From assembly GCA_022828425.1 (NCBI GenBank), contig CP094685.1, positions 1,922,001-1,986,000 on the forward strand: 64,000 nucleotides of DNA. Reading direction: 5' to 3'. The stretch comes from Candidatus Thiothrix sulfatifontis (GTDB lineage: Bacteria; Pseudomonadota; Gammaproteobacteria; Thiotrichales; Thiotrichaceae). Both the position numbers and the translations under genes were made by a program. This document shows positions 45,517 to 54,578 of the stretch, piece after piece (position 1 is the stretch's first letter; each line of letters starts with the position of its first letter). The notes under the pieces were generated by a model that searched no databases, was not told where the DNA came from, and saw only the letters and a program-made list of their open reading frames with translations.

Positions 45517-47073
45517 ATGGTCGATTTTTATGACGAACTTGCATACGAAACCAATCCTTTCCCCGAAACGCACCCCGGTAATCTGGCTGCATTAGGGCGT
45601 TTATTCGGGATTCCGACTGCCTCACCGCAACAATGCCGGGTATTGGAATTGGGTTCGGCGACTGGCGGCAATTTAATCCCGATGGCTTGGCATTTACCCG
45701 CCAGTGAGTTTGTGGGAGTCGAGTTATCCGGTGCGCAAGTGGCGATTGGGCAGCGGATTGTCGAGCAATTACCGTTGCAAAATATTCGTTTGGATGTCGG
45801 CGATATTTTGGAGATTGATCCTGCCGCGTTGGGGCAGTTTGATTACATTATTGCCCACGGCGTTTATTCCTGGGTTCCCGCTGTGGTGCGTGAAAAAATC
45901 TTGGCGGTGGCGCGGGAATGTCTGACACCGCACGGGCTGGCTTACATCAGTTACAACTTACTTCCCGGCTGGCGAATGCGGGGCAGTTTGCGTGATTTGT
46001 TATTGCACGCGACCCGCGAGGTAACGGGGGCGGCGGCTAAATACCGTGCCGCGATTGCCGCTTTAGAGCGTTTGCAACAGGCTTTGGTGGGGGCGGAAGC
46101 GGATAGCCAACGTTATGTGCAAAAAGAAATCACTTATTTGCTCGGTTCGCACCCCAGTTATTTATTGCACGAATATTTGGCGGGCGAAAACAACGCTTTT
46201 TTATTTAGCGAATTCCTTGCTGATGCCCAGCGGCATGAATTGCAATACGTGTGCGAAACCGATTTGCACACCTTGTTCGACACCACGCTGAGCGGAGCCG
46301 CGCAAGCTGCCTTGGGTGATATTGAAGACCCGTTGCAGCATGAGCAATGGATGGATTTTGTGCGGATGCGGGCATTCCGCAAAAGCGTGTTATGCCGTGC
46401 CGAGGTGCCGCTGGAACGTGCGGTGGATGTGGATGTGTTCACCGAGTTTTTTTACAGCGCGGATCTGCGGCTTAAAGGCAAAGCGAATCTGAGCAATACC
46501 AAGCCGGTGGCGTTTTTGACGCCAGACAATACTGAGTTGACGGTGACACACCCGTTGAGCAAAGCTGCGTTGCTGTATTTGCAGGAAGTACACCCTTACA
46601 CCCCGGATTTCACCGAGTTATACGCTCATGCCGCCGAACGGGTACGTGATGCTGGCGGCAAGCAATTTGCGAATGCTCGTAGCGAATTGGTGAGTGAATG
46701 GTTCAGCTTGTACAGTTATCGTGCGGTGTATGGGCATTTGCATCCCTGCTTGATCAAGCCCGAATGGTCGGAACGCCCTGAAGCCAAGGCTTTGGCACGC
46801 TTGCAAGCGGCTGAAGGTTGGCAAAGTGTGGCGAGTATTCGCCACCAAGCCCTGAGCCTGGATAATTTTTCCAGCCGTTTATTGCAGGCGTTGGATGGCA
46901 CGCACACTGTTCCCGAACTTACCCAGCTTTTGTGTGAGGAAGTGACCACTGGGGCGTTACCAATCCCCGGTGGTAAACAAGCACAAGCCAGCGCTAAAGG
47001 CTTGGAGAAAGAAATTGCGGCGAATGTTAAGCATTTGCTGAGTGTATTTGCGCGGCATGGTTTGCTGGTTTGA
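45517..47073 (+). CDS. SAM-dependent methyltransferase with methyltransferase regulatory domain
   Basis: 518-residue protein. A class I methyltransferase domain comes first (VLELGSATGGNLIPMA as motif I, about residues 45-60; FDYIIAHGVYSWVP as motif IV region), then a predicted regulatory domain of the MethyTransf_Reg type and a C-terminal winged-helix-like part. Start ATG 45517 follows AGGAAG by ten bases; the longer TTG frame is rejected. Substrate unknown. Proteins of this kind are common in proteobacteria. Confidence 0.8.
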   Translation: MVDFYDELAYETNPFPETHPGNLAALGRLFGIPTASPQQCRVLELGSATGGNLIPMAWHLPASEFVGVELSGAQVAIGQRIVEQLPLQNIRLDVGDILEIDPAALGQFDYIIAHGVYSWVPAVVREKILAVARECLTPHGLAYISYNLLPGWRMRGSLRDLLLHATREVTGAAAKYRAAIAALERLQQALVGAEADSQRYVQKEITYLLGSHPSYLLHEYLAGENNAFLFSEFLADAQRHELQYVCETDLHTLFDTTLSGAAQAALGDIEDPLQHEQWMDFVRMRAFRKSVLCRAEVPLERAVDVDVFTEFFYSADLRLKGKANLSNTKPVAFLTPDNTELTVTHPLSKAALLYLQEVHPYTPDFTELYAHAAERVRDAGGKQFANARSELVSEWFSLYSYRAVYGHLHPCLIKPEWSERPEAKALARLQAAEGWQSVASIRHQALSLDNFSSRLLQALDGTHTVPELTQLLCEEVTTGALPIPGGKQAQASAKGLEKEIAANVKHLLSVFARHGLLV

Positions 47074-47075
47074 CG

Positions 47076-47822
47076 TTACGGTGTGCCTGCTACTAAGCTT
47101 TTTACCAGCCATGTGGGGGCGGGAATCTCCGCAATCGGCTGAAAAATGCCGCTCAATTTGGTGGGCATTGCGGTTATTTGGCGGGCTTCGCTCCAACTAT
47201 TGCCCCAGTCATTGCTGCTGTATTGATACCATTGTTTGCGTTCACCGCTGCCCGCTGGCACATACGCCGCCGTGATCAGTGTGCCGCGCCCTTGCTTATC
47301 CATATTGAAATCGTGCAGACCGGGGTAATGGTTGCCCCAATTGGGGCGATTTAATTCAGCGGGAAGATGCACGGTGGTGCAACTGAAGTCGCTCAACTGG
47401 TTTTTGCCCTGCAAAACAATGTAATCATTGCCGGGGCCTTCGCGTCCCCACGTGGCAAACAAGGTCACGCGGTTCAACGATGGTGTGCTGTAAGCGGCGA
47501 GTACCGCGCTGCCATCCGCAATCGGGTAGGCTTGCCAAACAGTATCGCGTTTGGCGAATAAAATAGCGCCCGATTCCGCCGGATTTTGCCCAATCAACAA
47601 CGGCAGTGTTACGCCCTTTAAGGCATAACCGTGTAACGCATTGTTTTTAATCAGTGAGTTTACAAACGCTTTGCTGACGCGCTCGGCTTGCCCGCATTGC
47701 CACCCCGGTTGCCACAATGCGGCACCGTCAGTTTTTAGGGTTTCCCCGGCACAGCCGCTGACAGGGAGCAAACTGCTGATCAGCAATAATCCTGCGAATA
47801 CGGTGTGCGATGTGGTGTGCAT
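47076..47822 (-). CDS. putative lipoprotein of unknown function
   Basis: 248 residues. A signal peptide starting MHTTSHTVFAGLLLIS ends in a lipobox VSGC (Cys24). The rest has WNN/WxxG-rich short strands (RPNWGNHYPGLHDFN, YSSNDWGNSWSEARQI) reminiscent of sialidase/BNR-type propeller repeats; that is only a resemblance. It is convergent with the methyltransferase gene, stopping two bases beyond it. Confidence 0.6.
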   Translation of the reverse strand: MHTTSHTVFAGLLLISSLLPVSGCAGETLKTDGAALWQPGWQCGQAERVSKAFVNSLIKNNALHGYALKGVTLPLLIGQNPAESGAILFAKRDTVWQAYPIADGSAVLAAYSTPSLNRVTLFATWGREGPGNDYIVLQGKNQLSDFSCTTVHLPAELNRPNWGNHYPGLHDFNMDKQGRGTLITAAYVPAGSGERKQWYQYSSNDWGNSWSEARQITAMPTKLSGIFQPIAEIPAPTWLVKSLVAGTP

Positions 47823-47887
47823 AATGATTTCCTTGTTTGCCCCCGAAGCCCAGTCTACTGCTTCAGACTGTCAGAATAAAGAAATGT

Positions 47888-48667
47888 TCAGTATCGGGAA
47901 GCAAGCAATAATTCACGGGTGTAAAGGTGTTGCGGATGATCAAACATAAGGTTTACGGTGCCGGTTTCTACCACTTGACCGTGACGCATGACGGCGATGC
48001 GGTCACACACCCCGCCCGCCAAGGGTAAATCGTGGGTAATCAACACCAGCGCCATTTGCCGCTGGGCGCGAATGTCCCGCAACAGTGCGAGAATTTCGGA
48101 TTGTACCGTGACATCCAAAGCGGTGGTGGGTTCGTCAGCAATCAGCAATTCGGGTTCGCACAGCAGTGCCATTGCAATCATTACCCGTTGGCGCATTCCG
48201 CCAGAAAGTTCGTGCGGGTAACTGTGTAAGCGGCGGCGGGCATCGGGAATGCGCACTTGATCGAGCATGGTCAGTGCTTGTTGTTGTGCTGTTGTCGCGC
48301 TCATGCCTTGATGGACTTCCAGCACTTCAGTGAGTTGTCGCCCGATGGTCAGTAGCGGGTTTAACGCTGTCATCGGGTCTTGGAAAATCATCGCCATGCG
48401 CTTGCCACGGTATTGATTGAGGACGCGCGGCGGCTGATTCAGCAATTCTGTACCCGCAAATTGCAGGCTGCCACGGGTTTGGGCATTGCGTGGCAGTAAG
48501 CCCATGACCGCGTGAAACAGTTGGCTTTTGCCCGCACCGGATTCGCCCACTACCGCGAGGGTTTCGCCCGCCATGAGTTGCAAATCCACGCCGCGCACGG
48601 CTTCGATCACGCCGTCAGGGGTGTTAAAACAAAGCTGTAATTGCTGAATGGATAACAGAGGTATCAC
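47888..48667 (-). CDS. ABC transporter ATP-binding protein (peptide/nickel type)
   Basis: 259-residue ATPase of the OppD/DppD group. Walker A is GESGAGKSQ, the Q-loop lies in [10 protein letters not shown], the signature is LSGGMRQR, Walker B is [12 protein letters not shown], and the H-loop is ITHDLP. I use the GTG start at 48667 ([14 protein letters not shown]) because the frame further upstream overlaps the divergent gene and is not conserved. No permease or binding protein is adjacent, so the partner is elsewhere or the gene is an orphan. Confidence 0.87.
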   Translation of the reverse strand: MIPLLSIQQLQLCFNTPDGVIEAVRGVDLQLMAGETLAVVGESGAGKSQLFHAVMGLLPRNAQTRGSLQFAGTELLNQPPRVLNQYRGKRMAMIFQDPMTALNPLLTIGRQLTEVLEVHQGMSATTAQQQALTMLDQVRIPDARRRLHSYPHELSGGMRQRVMIAMALLCEPELLIADEPTTALDVTVQSEILALLRDIRAQRQMALVLITHDLPLAGGVCDRIAVMRHGQVVETGTVNLMFDHPQHLYTRELLLASRY

Positions 48668-48725
48668 GGCGTTGGGGTTCCATTGCGCTATAATCCAAGC
48701 ATCATAACCTGTGAGCCGTAATAAA

Positions 48726-49355
48726 ATGAACACCAGTAATCGTGAGAGTATGTTGGGCGGTTTTCTTAATGTCCGCCAAGAAGCCATTTCCGGCGTCACC
48801 GAACCCGCGTTGAAGCGCTTGACCGAGGCCGCCAGCGGTGATGTGAAAGAAATTGCCGCGTCGCAAATTGAATTGCTGTCGCGTTTTTACGATTTATCCT
48901 TGTCGCAAGCAGGGCGCAGTTTTCGGTGGGCATTAATTGCCAGTGTGGTGGGCTTGCTGTTTTTCCTCGCGGCGATTGGCTTTATGCTGGGTCAGAGCAT
49001 GGATGTCGCCATCATCAGTGTGATTGGCGGTGCTATGGTGCAATTTGTTGCTGGGGTGAATTTCTTTTTGTATGGCAAAACCTTGGAGCAACTCACCTTG
49101 TTTCAAGGACGTTTGGAAGTGACGCAACGTTTTTTGCTGGCGAATAGCTTGTGCGAAAGTTTGGAAGGCAAAGTGAAACATTACACCCGCGCCCGGCTGA
49201 TTGGGGCGTTAGCGGGAATGAGTGGCGCTGATTTAGCCAAAGATTTGGTGGATGCGGAGCAGGGGTTGGAGATAAGTTCGCCGGGGCAGCCGCCGGTATT
49301 TGAACCGCCTGTGGAGCCGGATCATCAACGTGAGGTGGCGGCACGTCCGTTGTAG
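48726..49355 (+). CDS. two-TM protein of the TRADD-N-associated (CTATM-like) type
   Basis: 209 residues, starting at ATG 48726. A helical N-terminus (about 1-65) is followed by two adjacent membrane helices (ALIASVVGLLFFLAAIGFML and DVAIISVIGGAMVQFVAGVN), then FLYGKTLEQLTLFQGRLEVTQ-type sequence and a Pro-rich tail. The arrangement FYDLSLSQAGRSF-2TM-FLYGKT resembles the two-TM domain linked to TRADD-N in bacterial conflict proteins. It stands alone here, divergent from the ABC ATPase gene, with a TATAAT at 48689-48694. Confidence 0.55.
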   Translation: MNTSNRESMLGGFLNVRQEAISGVTEPALKRLTEAASGDVKEIAASQIELLSRFYDLSLSQAGRSFRWALIASVVGLLFFLAAIGFMLGQSMDVAIISVIGGAMVQFVAGVNFFLYGKTLEQLTLFQGRLEVTQRFLLANSLCESLEGKVKHYTRARLIGALAGMSGADLAKDLVDAEQGLEISSPGQPPVFEPPVEPDHQREVAARPL

Positions 49356-49419
49356 AGCAGGATTGATTGACCGATTTGTTCTATAGTACCGGGTTTGCGC
49401 TCATTTGAAGGAGGTTTGC

Positions 49420-50244
49420 ATGTTTCGCAAAGCAGCAGGGTTGCTTGCCAGCATGGTGGTGTGGTCTATGTCGACGGCGGCAGAAACGTCGTTGAAACAG
49501 AATTTGATGACGGCGGCTGATACCAAAGCCAGTGGCGAATACGCTTTTTCTCAGTGCCGTGCGTTGACAGGGCAGACGTTTGACGCGACTAAATCGACGA
49601 AAAAAGCGCTGATTGTCGGCGACAGTTACGCCTGCGATTTTTTGAACAGTATGCAGGAAAACGGGTATTTGCGTGATTACCAGATTGCGCTGCGTTTTAT
49701 TCCGTATGACTGCCAAACCGTGGCGGGCGATGCGGCTCCTAAGTACATTGCTGCCAAAGATCGTAGCTTGTGTGCCACGCCAGAGCGAGCCGACAGTTTG
49801 GAGCGTGCTAAAGCGCAGATGCAAGAAGCCGATGTGGTGATTTTTGCATCCCGCTGGAAACCGGAGATTGCGGCGGCATTGCCACAGACCTTGCATACCT
49901 TGGGTTTGCAACACCGGCAACGGGTAGTGGTGGTGGGCAGCAAGTTTTTCGGCAAGATTTCGGTGCGGCAATACTTGCGAATGCCTGCCAATGATTTGAA
50001 AAAGTTGGAAAATGAGGTAGACCCTAGCGAAGCAAAAGCCATCAATGCGGTGTTGGCGAAGGGCTTAGGCAAAGAGGTATTGTTTGTTGACCCGCACAAT
50101 TTGGTGTGTGGCGATGATACGAGCTGCCCGTTGTTTACCGATGATGTGAATTTGATTTCGTATGACGGGCGGCATTTGACCAAGGAAGGAGCGCGTTACA
50201 TGGGCAAAGTGTTGTTCCAACACTCGGCATTGGGGCAGATGTGA
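49420..50244 (+). CDS. secreted SGNH-hydrolase-like protein
   Basis: 274 residues with a signal peptide (MFRKAAGLLASMVVWSMSTAAE) and an SGNH-like domain: block I IVGDSYACDF with the candidate Ser, and the C-terminal DGRHLTKEGARYMG with the candidate Asp-x-x-His. This resembles the SGNH domain fused to acyltransferase-3 membrane proteins in O-antigen acetylation, but no membrane acyltransferase is attached. ATG 49420 has a strong GAAGGAGG ribosome site. Confidence 0.78.
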   Translation: MFRKAAGLLASMVVWSMSTAAETSLKQNLMTAADTKASGEYAFSQCRALTGQTFDATKSTKKALIVGDSYACDFLNSMQENGYLRDYQIALRFIPYDCQTVAGDAAPKYIAAKDRSLCATPERADSLERAKAQMQEADVVIFASRWKPEIAAALPQTLHTLGLQHRQRVVVVGSKFFGKISVRQYLRMPANDLKKLENEVDPSEAKAINAVLAKGLGKEVLFVDPHNLVCGDDTSCPLFTDDVNLISYDGRHLTKEGARYMGKVLFQHSALGQM

Positions 50245-50327
50245 CGGCAACTCCACATTTCCTGCATGACCTTTGCACGTGATTCGGGCAGAATCGCGGC
50301 TTCTTTTTGTGGAAACCCCGTTAAACC

Positions 50328-51884
50328 ATGAGCCGTTTATTGCGTTCCGGTGCTGTGATCAGCGCCATGACCATGATTTCCCGCGTGTTGGGCTTGCTGC
50401 GCGATATGATCGTTGCGCGTTATTTTCCGGTGGATGGCGCAACCGATGCGTTTTATGTGGCATTCCGCATCCCTAATTTGTTGCGGCGTTTGTTTGCGGA
50501 AGGGGCGTTTTCCTTAGCCTTTGTGCCGGTGTTGTCGGAATACAAGGAAAAGCGTGGTCAGGCAGAACTCAAGGATTTGATTGATCATGTGGCGGGTTAT
50601 CTGGCGCTGATTTTGCTGGTGATTACCGTCATCGGCGTGATCGCAGCACCTGTGGTGATGTGGGTGTTTGCACCGGGGTTTGCCAGCAAACCGAGTGCGC
50701 GACCGGATTTAGCCGTGGAAATGCTGCGGATTACCTTTCCTTACATTTTATTTATTTCGCTGACGGCGTTTGTCAGTGGGATTTTGAATACGTTTCATCG
50801 GTTTGCGATTCCGGCTTTAACGCCTGCGTTGTTGAATGTGGTGATGATTGCGGCAGCGGTGTGGGGTGCGCCTTATTTTGACGAGCCAATCTTGGCGTTG
50901 GCGTGGGGGGTGTTTTTTGCGGGGTTGGCGCAATTGGTGTTTCAGTTGCCGACCTTGACGCGCTTGGGATTGCTACCGCGTTTCCGTTTGCGTAAGGCTC
51001 ACGAAGGGGTTAGCCGGATTATGACGCTGATGATTCCGACTTTGTTTGGTTCGTCAGTGGCGCAGTTGAATTTGTTGATCAATACCTTGCTGGCGTCGTT
51101 TTTGGCAGTGGGCAGTATTTCGTGGTTGTATTATTCCGACCGTTTTGTGGAATTGCCGTTGGCGATTGTCGGGGTGGCGTTAGGGACGGTGATTTTGCCC
51201 AAATTATCCAGCGACCATGCCAAGGCAGATGCGGCGCAATTTCAGCAAACGATGGATTGGGCATTGCGGCTGGGGGTGTTGATTTCGCTGCCTGCGACGC
51301 TGGGTTTGGTGTTGTTGGCAAAGCCGATTCTGGCAACGGTGATGATGCACGGTGAATTTGCGTGGCGTGATGTGCAAATGTCGTCCTTGAGTTTGATGAC
51401 GTATGCGGTCGGCTTAAGTGGGTTTATTCTGGTGAAAGTGTTAGCGCCCGGTTTTTATTCGCGTCAAGATACCAAAACCCCGGTTAAAATCGGCATGATC
51501 GCGATTGGGGCGAACATGGCGCTGAATGTGTTGATCGTGTTGCCTTGGTATTTTTCAGGTATCGCGGGGGCGCACGCGGGTTTAGCATTAGCAACTGCGT
51601 TGGCGGGGTATGTGAATGCGGGGTTGTTGTTTTATCACTTGCGTAAACAGCAGATTTTTCAACCCACGAACGGCTGGTACATCTTTTTGCTGAAAATCGG
51701 CGTGGCTTGCGGCGTGATGACGGCGTTGGTTTGGTTGGCATCTCCGGCGGATGCGTGGTGGCAAACGGCTTCCACAGGGGCAAGAATTGGCTGGTTGACG
51801 GCGCTGATGGTGCTGGCGTTAAGCAGCTATTTTACAGCGTTGCGGTTGCTGGGTATGCCGTTTAAACAAATGTTGGGGCGCTGA
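50328..51884 (+). CDS. murJ: lipid II flippase MurJ
   Basis: 518-residue MOP-family membrane protein with about 14 transmembrane helices that moves lipid II across the inner membrane for peptidoglycan synthesis. The start MSRLLRSGAVISAMTMISRV and VLGLLRDMIVARYFPVDGATDAFYVAFRIPN-type region are characteristic, as are the central LLASFLAVGSISWLYYSDR and VKVLAPGFYSRQDTKTP. It is full length. Only short gaps separate it from neighbours. Confidence 0.95.
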   Translation: MSRLLRSGAVISAMTMISRVLGLLRDMIVARYFPVDGATDAFYVAFRIPNLLRRLFAEGAFSLAFVPVLSEYKEKRGQAELKDLIDHVAGYLALILLVITVIGVIAAPVVMWVFAPGFASKPSARPDLAVEMLRITFPYILFISLTAFVSGILNTFHRFAIPALTPALLNVVMIAAAVWGAPYFDEPILALAWGVFFAGLAQLVFQLPTLTRLGLLPRFRLRKAHEGVSRIMTLMIPTLFGSSVAQLNLLINTLLASFLAVGSISWLYYSDRFVELPLAIVGVALGTVILPKLSSDHAKADAAQFQQTMDWALRLGVLISLPATLGLVLLAKPILATVMMHGEFAWRDVQMSSLSLMTYAVGLSGFILVKVLAPGFYSRQDTKTPVKIGMIAIGANMALNVLIVLPWYFSGIAGAHAGLALATALAGYVNAGLLFYHLRKQQIFQPTNGWYIFLLKIGVACGVMTALVWLASPADAWWQTASTGARIGWLTALMVLALSSYFTALRLLGMPFKQMLGR

Positions 51885-51943
51885 AACTTTTTTCTCTGGT
51901 ACACTTCGTGCAAGTGTCAAAATACATCCTACAGGAATCTATA

Positions 51944-53590
51944 ATGAAAAAGTTAGTTATACTGCTGTCTGTTCCCGTTGTTTTGCTGGTCGCGTGGGGC
52001 GGTACTAATTGGTATGTCGGTCAACAGACTGAAACCACCTTGAAACAGTTTATCGACCAACAAAATCAAGCCTCCGCCCAAAATGGTATCAAGCAAGAAC
52101 TGGTCAGCTATGAAAAAAGCGCATTGGGCGCTACTGCGATTACCAAGCTGATCATGGACGTGCCACCGTTGAGCGGTTTGGGTGAAATCCAATTCATCAA
52201 TGAAATTAGCAATGGCCCGGTGTTTATCGGTGGCGGCAGCCCGGTGCAGTTCGGCACCGCACGAATCCACACGCAACTGGATACCGAAGCGTTGGATGCG
52301 GAGCAGCGTCAATGGTTAACCACGGCATTTGCGGGTAAAGCGCCGTTAGAAGGCCACACCGTGATTGGTTTTGGCGGCAATACGGATTACCACTTCACCA
52401 CGAATCCGCTGAAAGTGGATCAGGATGGCACGACCGCACAAATGGATAGCATTACCTTGTCTGGCACTTCAGCGCCGGATATGACGGGTAAGATTTCGAT
52501 GCAAGCGGGTAAAATTGAAATTAAAGATACCACGGCGCAATTCACCCTGCCTTCCATGCAATTAGAAGGCGACATGACCGGCATGATTGGCGGGCAAGCG
52601 TTGGGAACGTTCGATCTCAAGATGCCGGGCGTGAGCATTTTAGCGGAAGACACGACCGTACCCGTCAGCTTTGATTTGGCGATGCAGTCCGACAGCGGCG
52701 TTACTGACAATGAATTGGCGTTTACAATTGCCACGCAAGCCAGCAATGTTCAGGGCGTCGACGACGCGTTTAGCAAGCTGGATTTCAAACTCGACCTTAG
52801 CGGTTTGGATATGGCTGGCGCAGAAGAATTGGGCAAGCTACAAGCTGAGTTGCAAAGCCTTCAAAATCAAATGCTGTGGAGCAGCGAAGCCACCGAAACC
52901 CCGGAAGGCCAGCAAAAACAGCAGGAGTTGATGACGCAATTGACCGATACTACCGGCAAAGTCGTCGAAACCTTGTTTGCTAAAGTGCTGAAAACCGACA
53001 AAAGCCGTCTGCATACCACGCTCTTGACCGAAAGCCCCAAGGGTAAGCTGAATGCCGATGTGGATTTGACCTACACGGGTAAAGCAGCCCCCGATATGAT
53101 GGCGCTTGCCAGTTACGGCCCCAATGACTGGGCAAAACTCATGAAAGGCAAAGTAACCTTGGATGCCGATAAAGCCTTGCTGCCTCCCGGTTCTGAGCTG
53201 ATGTTGACCCCGCTTAGTGAACAGGGTTTGCTGAAATTGGACGGCGAGAAAATTACCAGTGCCATCGAGCTGGCGGGCGAAAATGTTACCCTGAATGGCA
53301 AACAGATGCCGTTTGCTGACTTTGTGGCTATGCTGGCGCCGCCGGGTATGGATCAGAACATGATGGAAGAGGGCGGCGACCCGAATATGGGCATTCCTGA
53401 AGATTTGATGAAAAAGATCGAGGCAGAAGGTCTAACCCCAGAAATGATTCAATTACTGGAAGAAAGCGATGATGTGCCTAAAGAAACCATCGAGATTATG
53501 AAACAGTTGCAGCAAATGCAGCAGCAAATGGGGGCTGAGGAAGCGCCTGCGACTGAAGCAGCACCCGCCGCAGACGCTAACAAGGAGTAA
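51944..53590 (+). CDS. DUF945 family protein (YdgA-like)
   Basis: 548-residue protein with an N-terminal membrane anchor or signal (MKKLVILLSVPVVLLVAWGG) and the DUF945 pattern of paired beta-rich repeats (ETTLKQFIDQQN...VSYEKSALGATAITKLIM). The C-terminal 70 residues are Met/Gln/Glu-rich, ending in a low-complexity tail EEAPATEAAPAADANKE. Function unknown; related E. coli proteins sit in the inner membrane facing the periplasm. It is followed six bases later by the ybbN gene. Confidence 0.85.
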   Translation: MKKLVILLSVPVVLLVAWGGTNWYVGQQTETTLKQFIDQQNQASAQNGIKQELVSYEKSALGATAITKLIMDVPPLSGLGEIQFINEISNGPVFIGGGSPVQFGTARIHTQLDTEALDAEQRQWLTTAFAGKAPLEGHTVIGFGGNTDYHFTTNPLKVDQDGTTAQMDSITLSGTSAPDMTGKISMQAGKIEIKDTTAQFTLPSMQLEGDMTGMIGGQALGTFDLKMPGVSILAEDTTVPVSFDLAMQSDSGVTDNELAFTIATQASNVQGVDDAFSKLDFKLDLSGLDMAGAEELGKLQAELQSLQNQMLWSSEATETPEGQQKQQELMTQLTDTTGKVVETLFAKVLKTDKSRLHTTLLTESPKGKLNADVDLTYTGKAAPDMMALASYGPNDWAKLMKGKVTLDADKALLPPGSELMLTPLSEQGLLKLDGEKITSAIELAGENVTLNGKQMPFADFVAMLAPPGMDQNMMEEGGDPNMGIPEDLMKKIEAEGLTPEMIQLLEESDDVPKETIEIMKQLQQMQQQMGAEEAPATEAAPAADANKE

Positions 53591-53596
53591 AGAATA

Positions 53597-54472
53597 ATGG
53601 CAGAAAACGCAACTTCCCCGTACATTTTTGAAGCGACCGCGCAGAATTTCCAGCAGATTATGGACAGTTCATTCCAAGTCCCGATCTTGGTGGATTTCTG
53701 GGCGGACTGGTGTCAACCCTGCAAAACGCTGATGCCGATTTTGGCGAAATTGGCAAACGAATACCAAGGCGGTTTCATTCTGGTGAAGGTCAATAGCGAC
53801 CAACAGCAGCAACTCGCCACCCAATTCGGTGTACGCAACTTGCCGACCGTCAAGGTCATCAAGGATGGCAGAATCGTGGATGAATTCACGGGGGTACAGC
53901 CAGAGTCTGAAATCCGCAAACTCATCGACCGCCACCGCACGCGCAAAACTGAGCCGTACCGCCAGCAAGCACTGGAAATGTACAACAACGGTGATTTGCC
54001 GGGCGCAACGCAGTTGATGGAACAAGTGGTGCAACACGAGCCGGATTTCTACGAAGCCGTGGTGGAACTGGCGGGAATGCTGATTCAGCAAGAACGTGCT
54101 GATGAAGCCGAAGTATTGTTGCAAAGCATTCCGCCGGATGCGATCGACAACCAAATCCTCAGCCAACTGTTGGCGGATGTGAAACGTGCCAAATTGCAGG
54201 CGCAAGTGGTTGGTGTGGACACGTCAGCACTGGAGCAGCGTTTAGCGGAAAATCCTGACGACCTTGCGACCATGTTGGAACTTGCCAAAATCCGCGTGGC
54301 GATGGATGAGGTCGAAGCGGGTTTGGAGCTGTATTTTGCTGTCCATAAGAAAGATAGCAGCTTCGAGAATGGCGCGGGTAAGCAAGGGCTGTTCAATACG
54401 TTTGAATTGATCGGTTCGGGCAATCCGTTGGTGAAAAAGTATCGTAATAAATTGTTTGCGTTGCTTTATTGA
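53597..54472 (+). CDS. ybbN: thioredoxin-TPR co-chaperone YbbN/CnoX
   Basis: 291-residue chaperone-holdase. An N-terminal thioredoxin fold (about residues 8-115) has the active-site motif WADWCQPCK; unlike E. coli CnoX, whose motif is SxxC, both cysteines are here, so redox activity is plausible. TPR repeats follow (ALEMYNNGDLPGATQLMEQV, YEAVVELAGMLIQQERADEA, LATMLELAKIRVAMDEVEAG). It lies just upstream of grpE-dnaK-dnaJ, in line with a protein-quality role. Confidence 0.93.
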   Translation: MAENATSPYIFEATAQNFQQIMDSSFQVPILVDFWADWCQPCKTLMPILAKLANEYQGGFILVKVNSDQQQQLATQFGVRNLPTVKVIKDGRIVDEFTGVQPESEIRKLIDRHRTRKTEPYRQQALEMYNNGDLPGATQLMEQVVQHEPDFYEAVVELAGMLIQQERADEAEVLLQSIPPDAIDNQILSQLLADVKRAKLQAQVVGVDTSALEQRLAENPDDLATMLELAKIRVAMDEVEAGLELYFAVHKKDSSFENGAGKQGLFNTFELIGSGNPLVKKYRNKLFALLY

Positions 54473-54504
54473 TATTTCCTGCCGTATTGCTGGCATTTTT
54501 CGGG

Positions 54505-54539
54505 TGTCGCCCTTGAAATCCCCAAACTAAACCCTACTT
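54505..54539 (+). promoter_or_regulatory. sigma-32 heat-shock promoter of grpE
   Basis: TGTCGCCCTTGAAA (54505-54518) matches the extended sigma-32 -35 (T-TC-CCCTTGAAA) completely. After a 13-base spacer comes CCCTACTT (54532-54539), six of eight to CCCCATTT. Transcription should begin near 54545-54548, about 32 bases before the grpE ATG, in the left arm of the inverted repeat at 54540-54570. Confidence 0.82.
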
Positions 54540-54570
54540 TCCACGGCGAAATGATTTTTATCGCCGTGGA
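54540..54570 (+). promoter_or_regulatory. 10-bp inverted repeat over grpE start site and ribosome site
   Basis: TCCACGGCGA (54540-54549) and TCGCCGTGGA (54561-54570) are perfect inverse copies with 11 bases between. The Shine-Dalgarno GGAG (54568-54571) is in the right arm, seven bases from the ATG at 54579. No T run follows, so it is not a terminator. It could be a DNA operator (a CIRCE-like position, different sequence) or an RNA stem hiding the ribosome site in read-through transcripts. Confidence 0.75.
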
Positions 54571-54578
54571 GTAGCACA

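Noticed and set aside
48668..48799. Longer start for the ABC ATPase
   Set aside because: The extension is not ATPase-like and overlaps the divergent gene; GTG 48667 fits the family start.
54540..54570. Terminator after ybbN
   Set aside because: The stem has no T run after it and ends in the grpE ribosome site.
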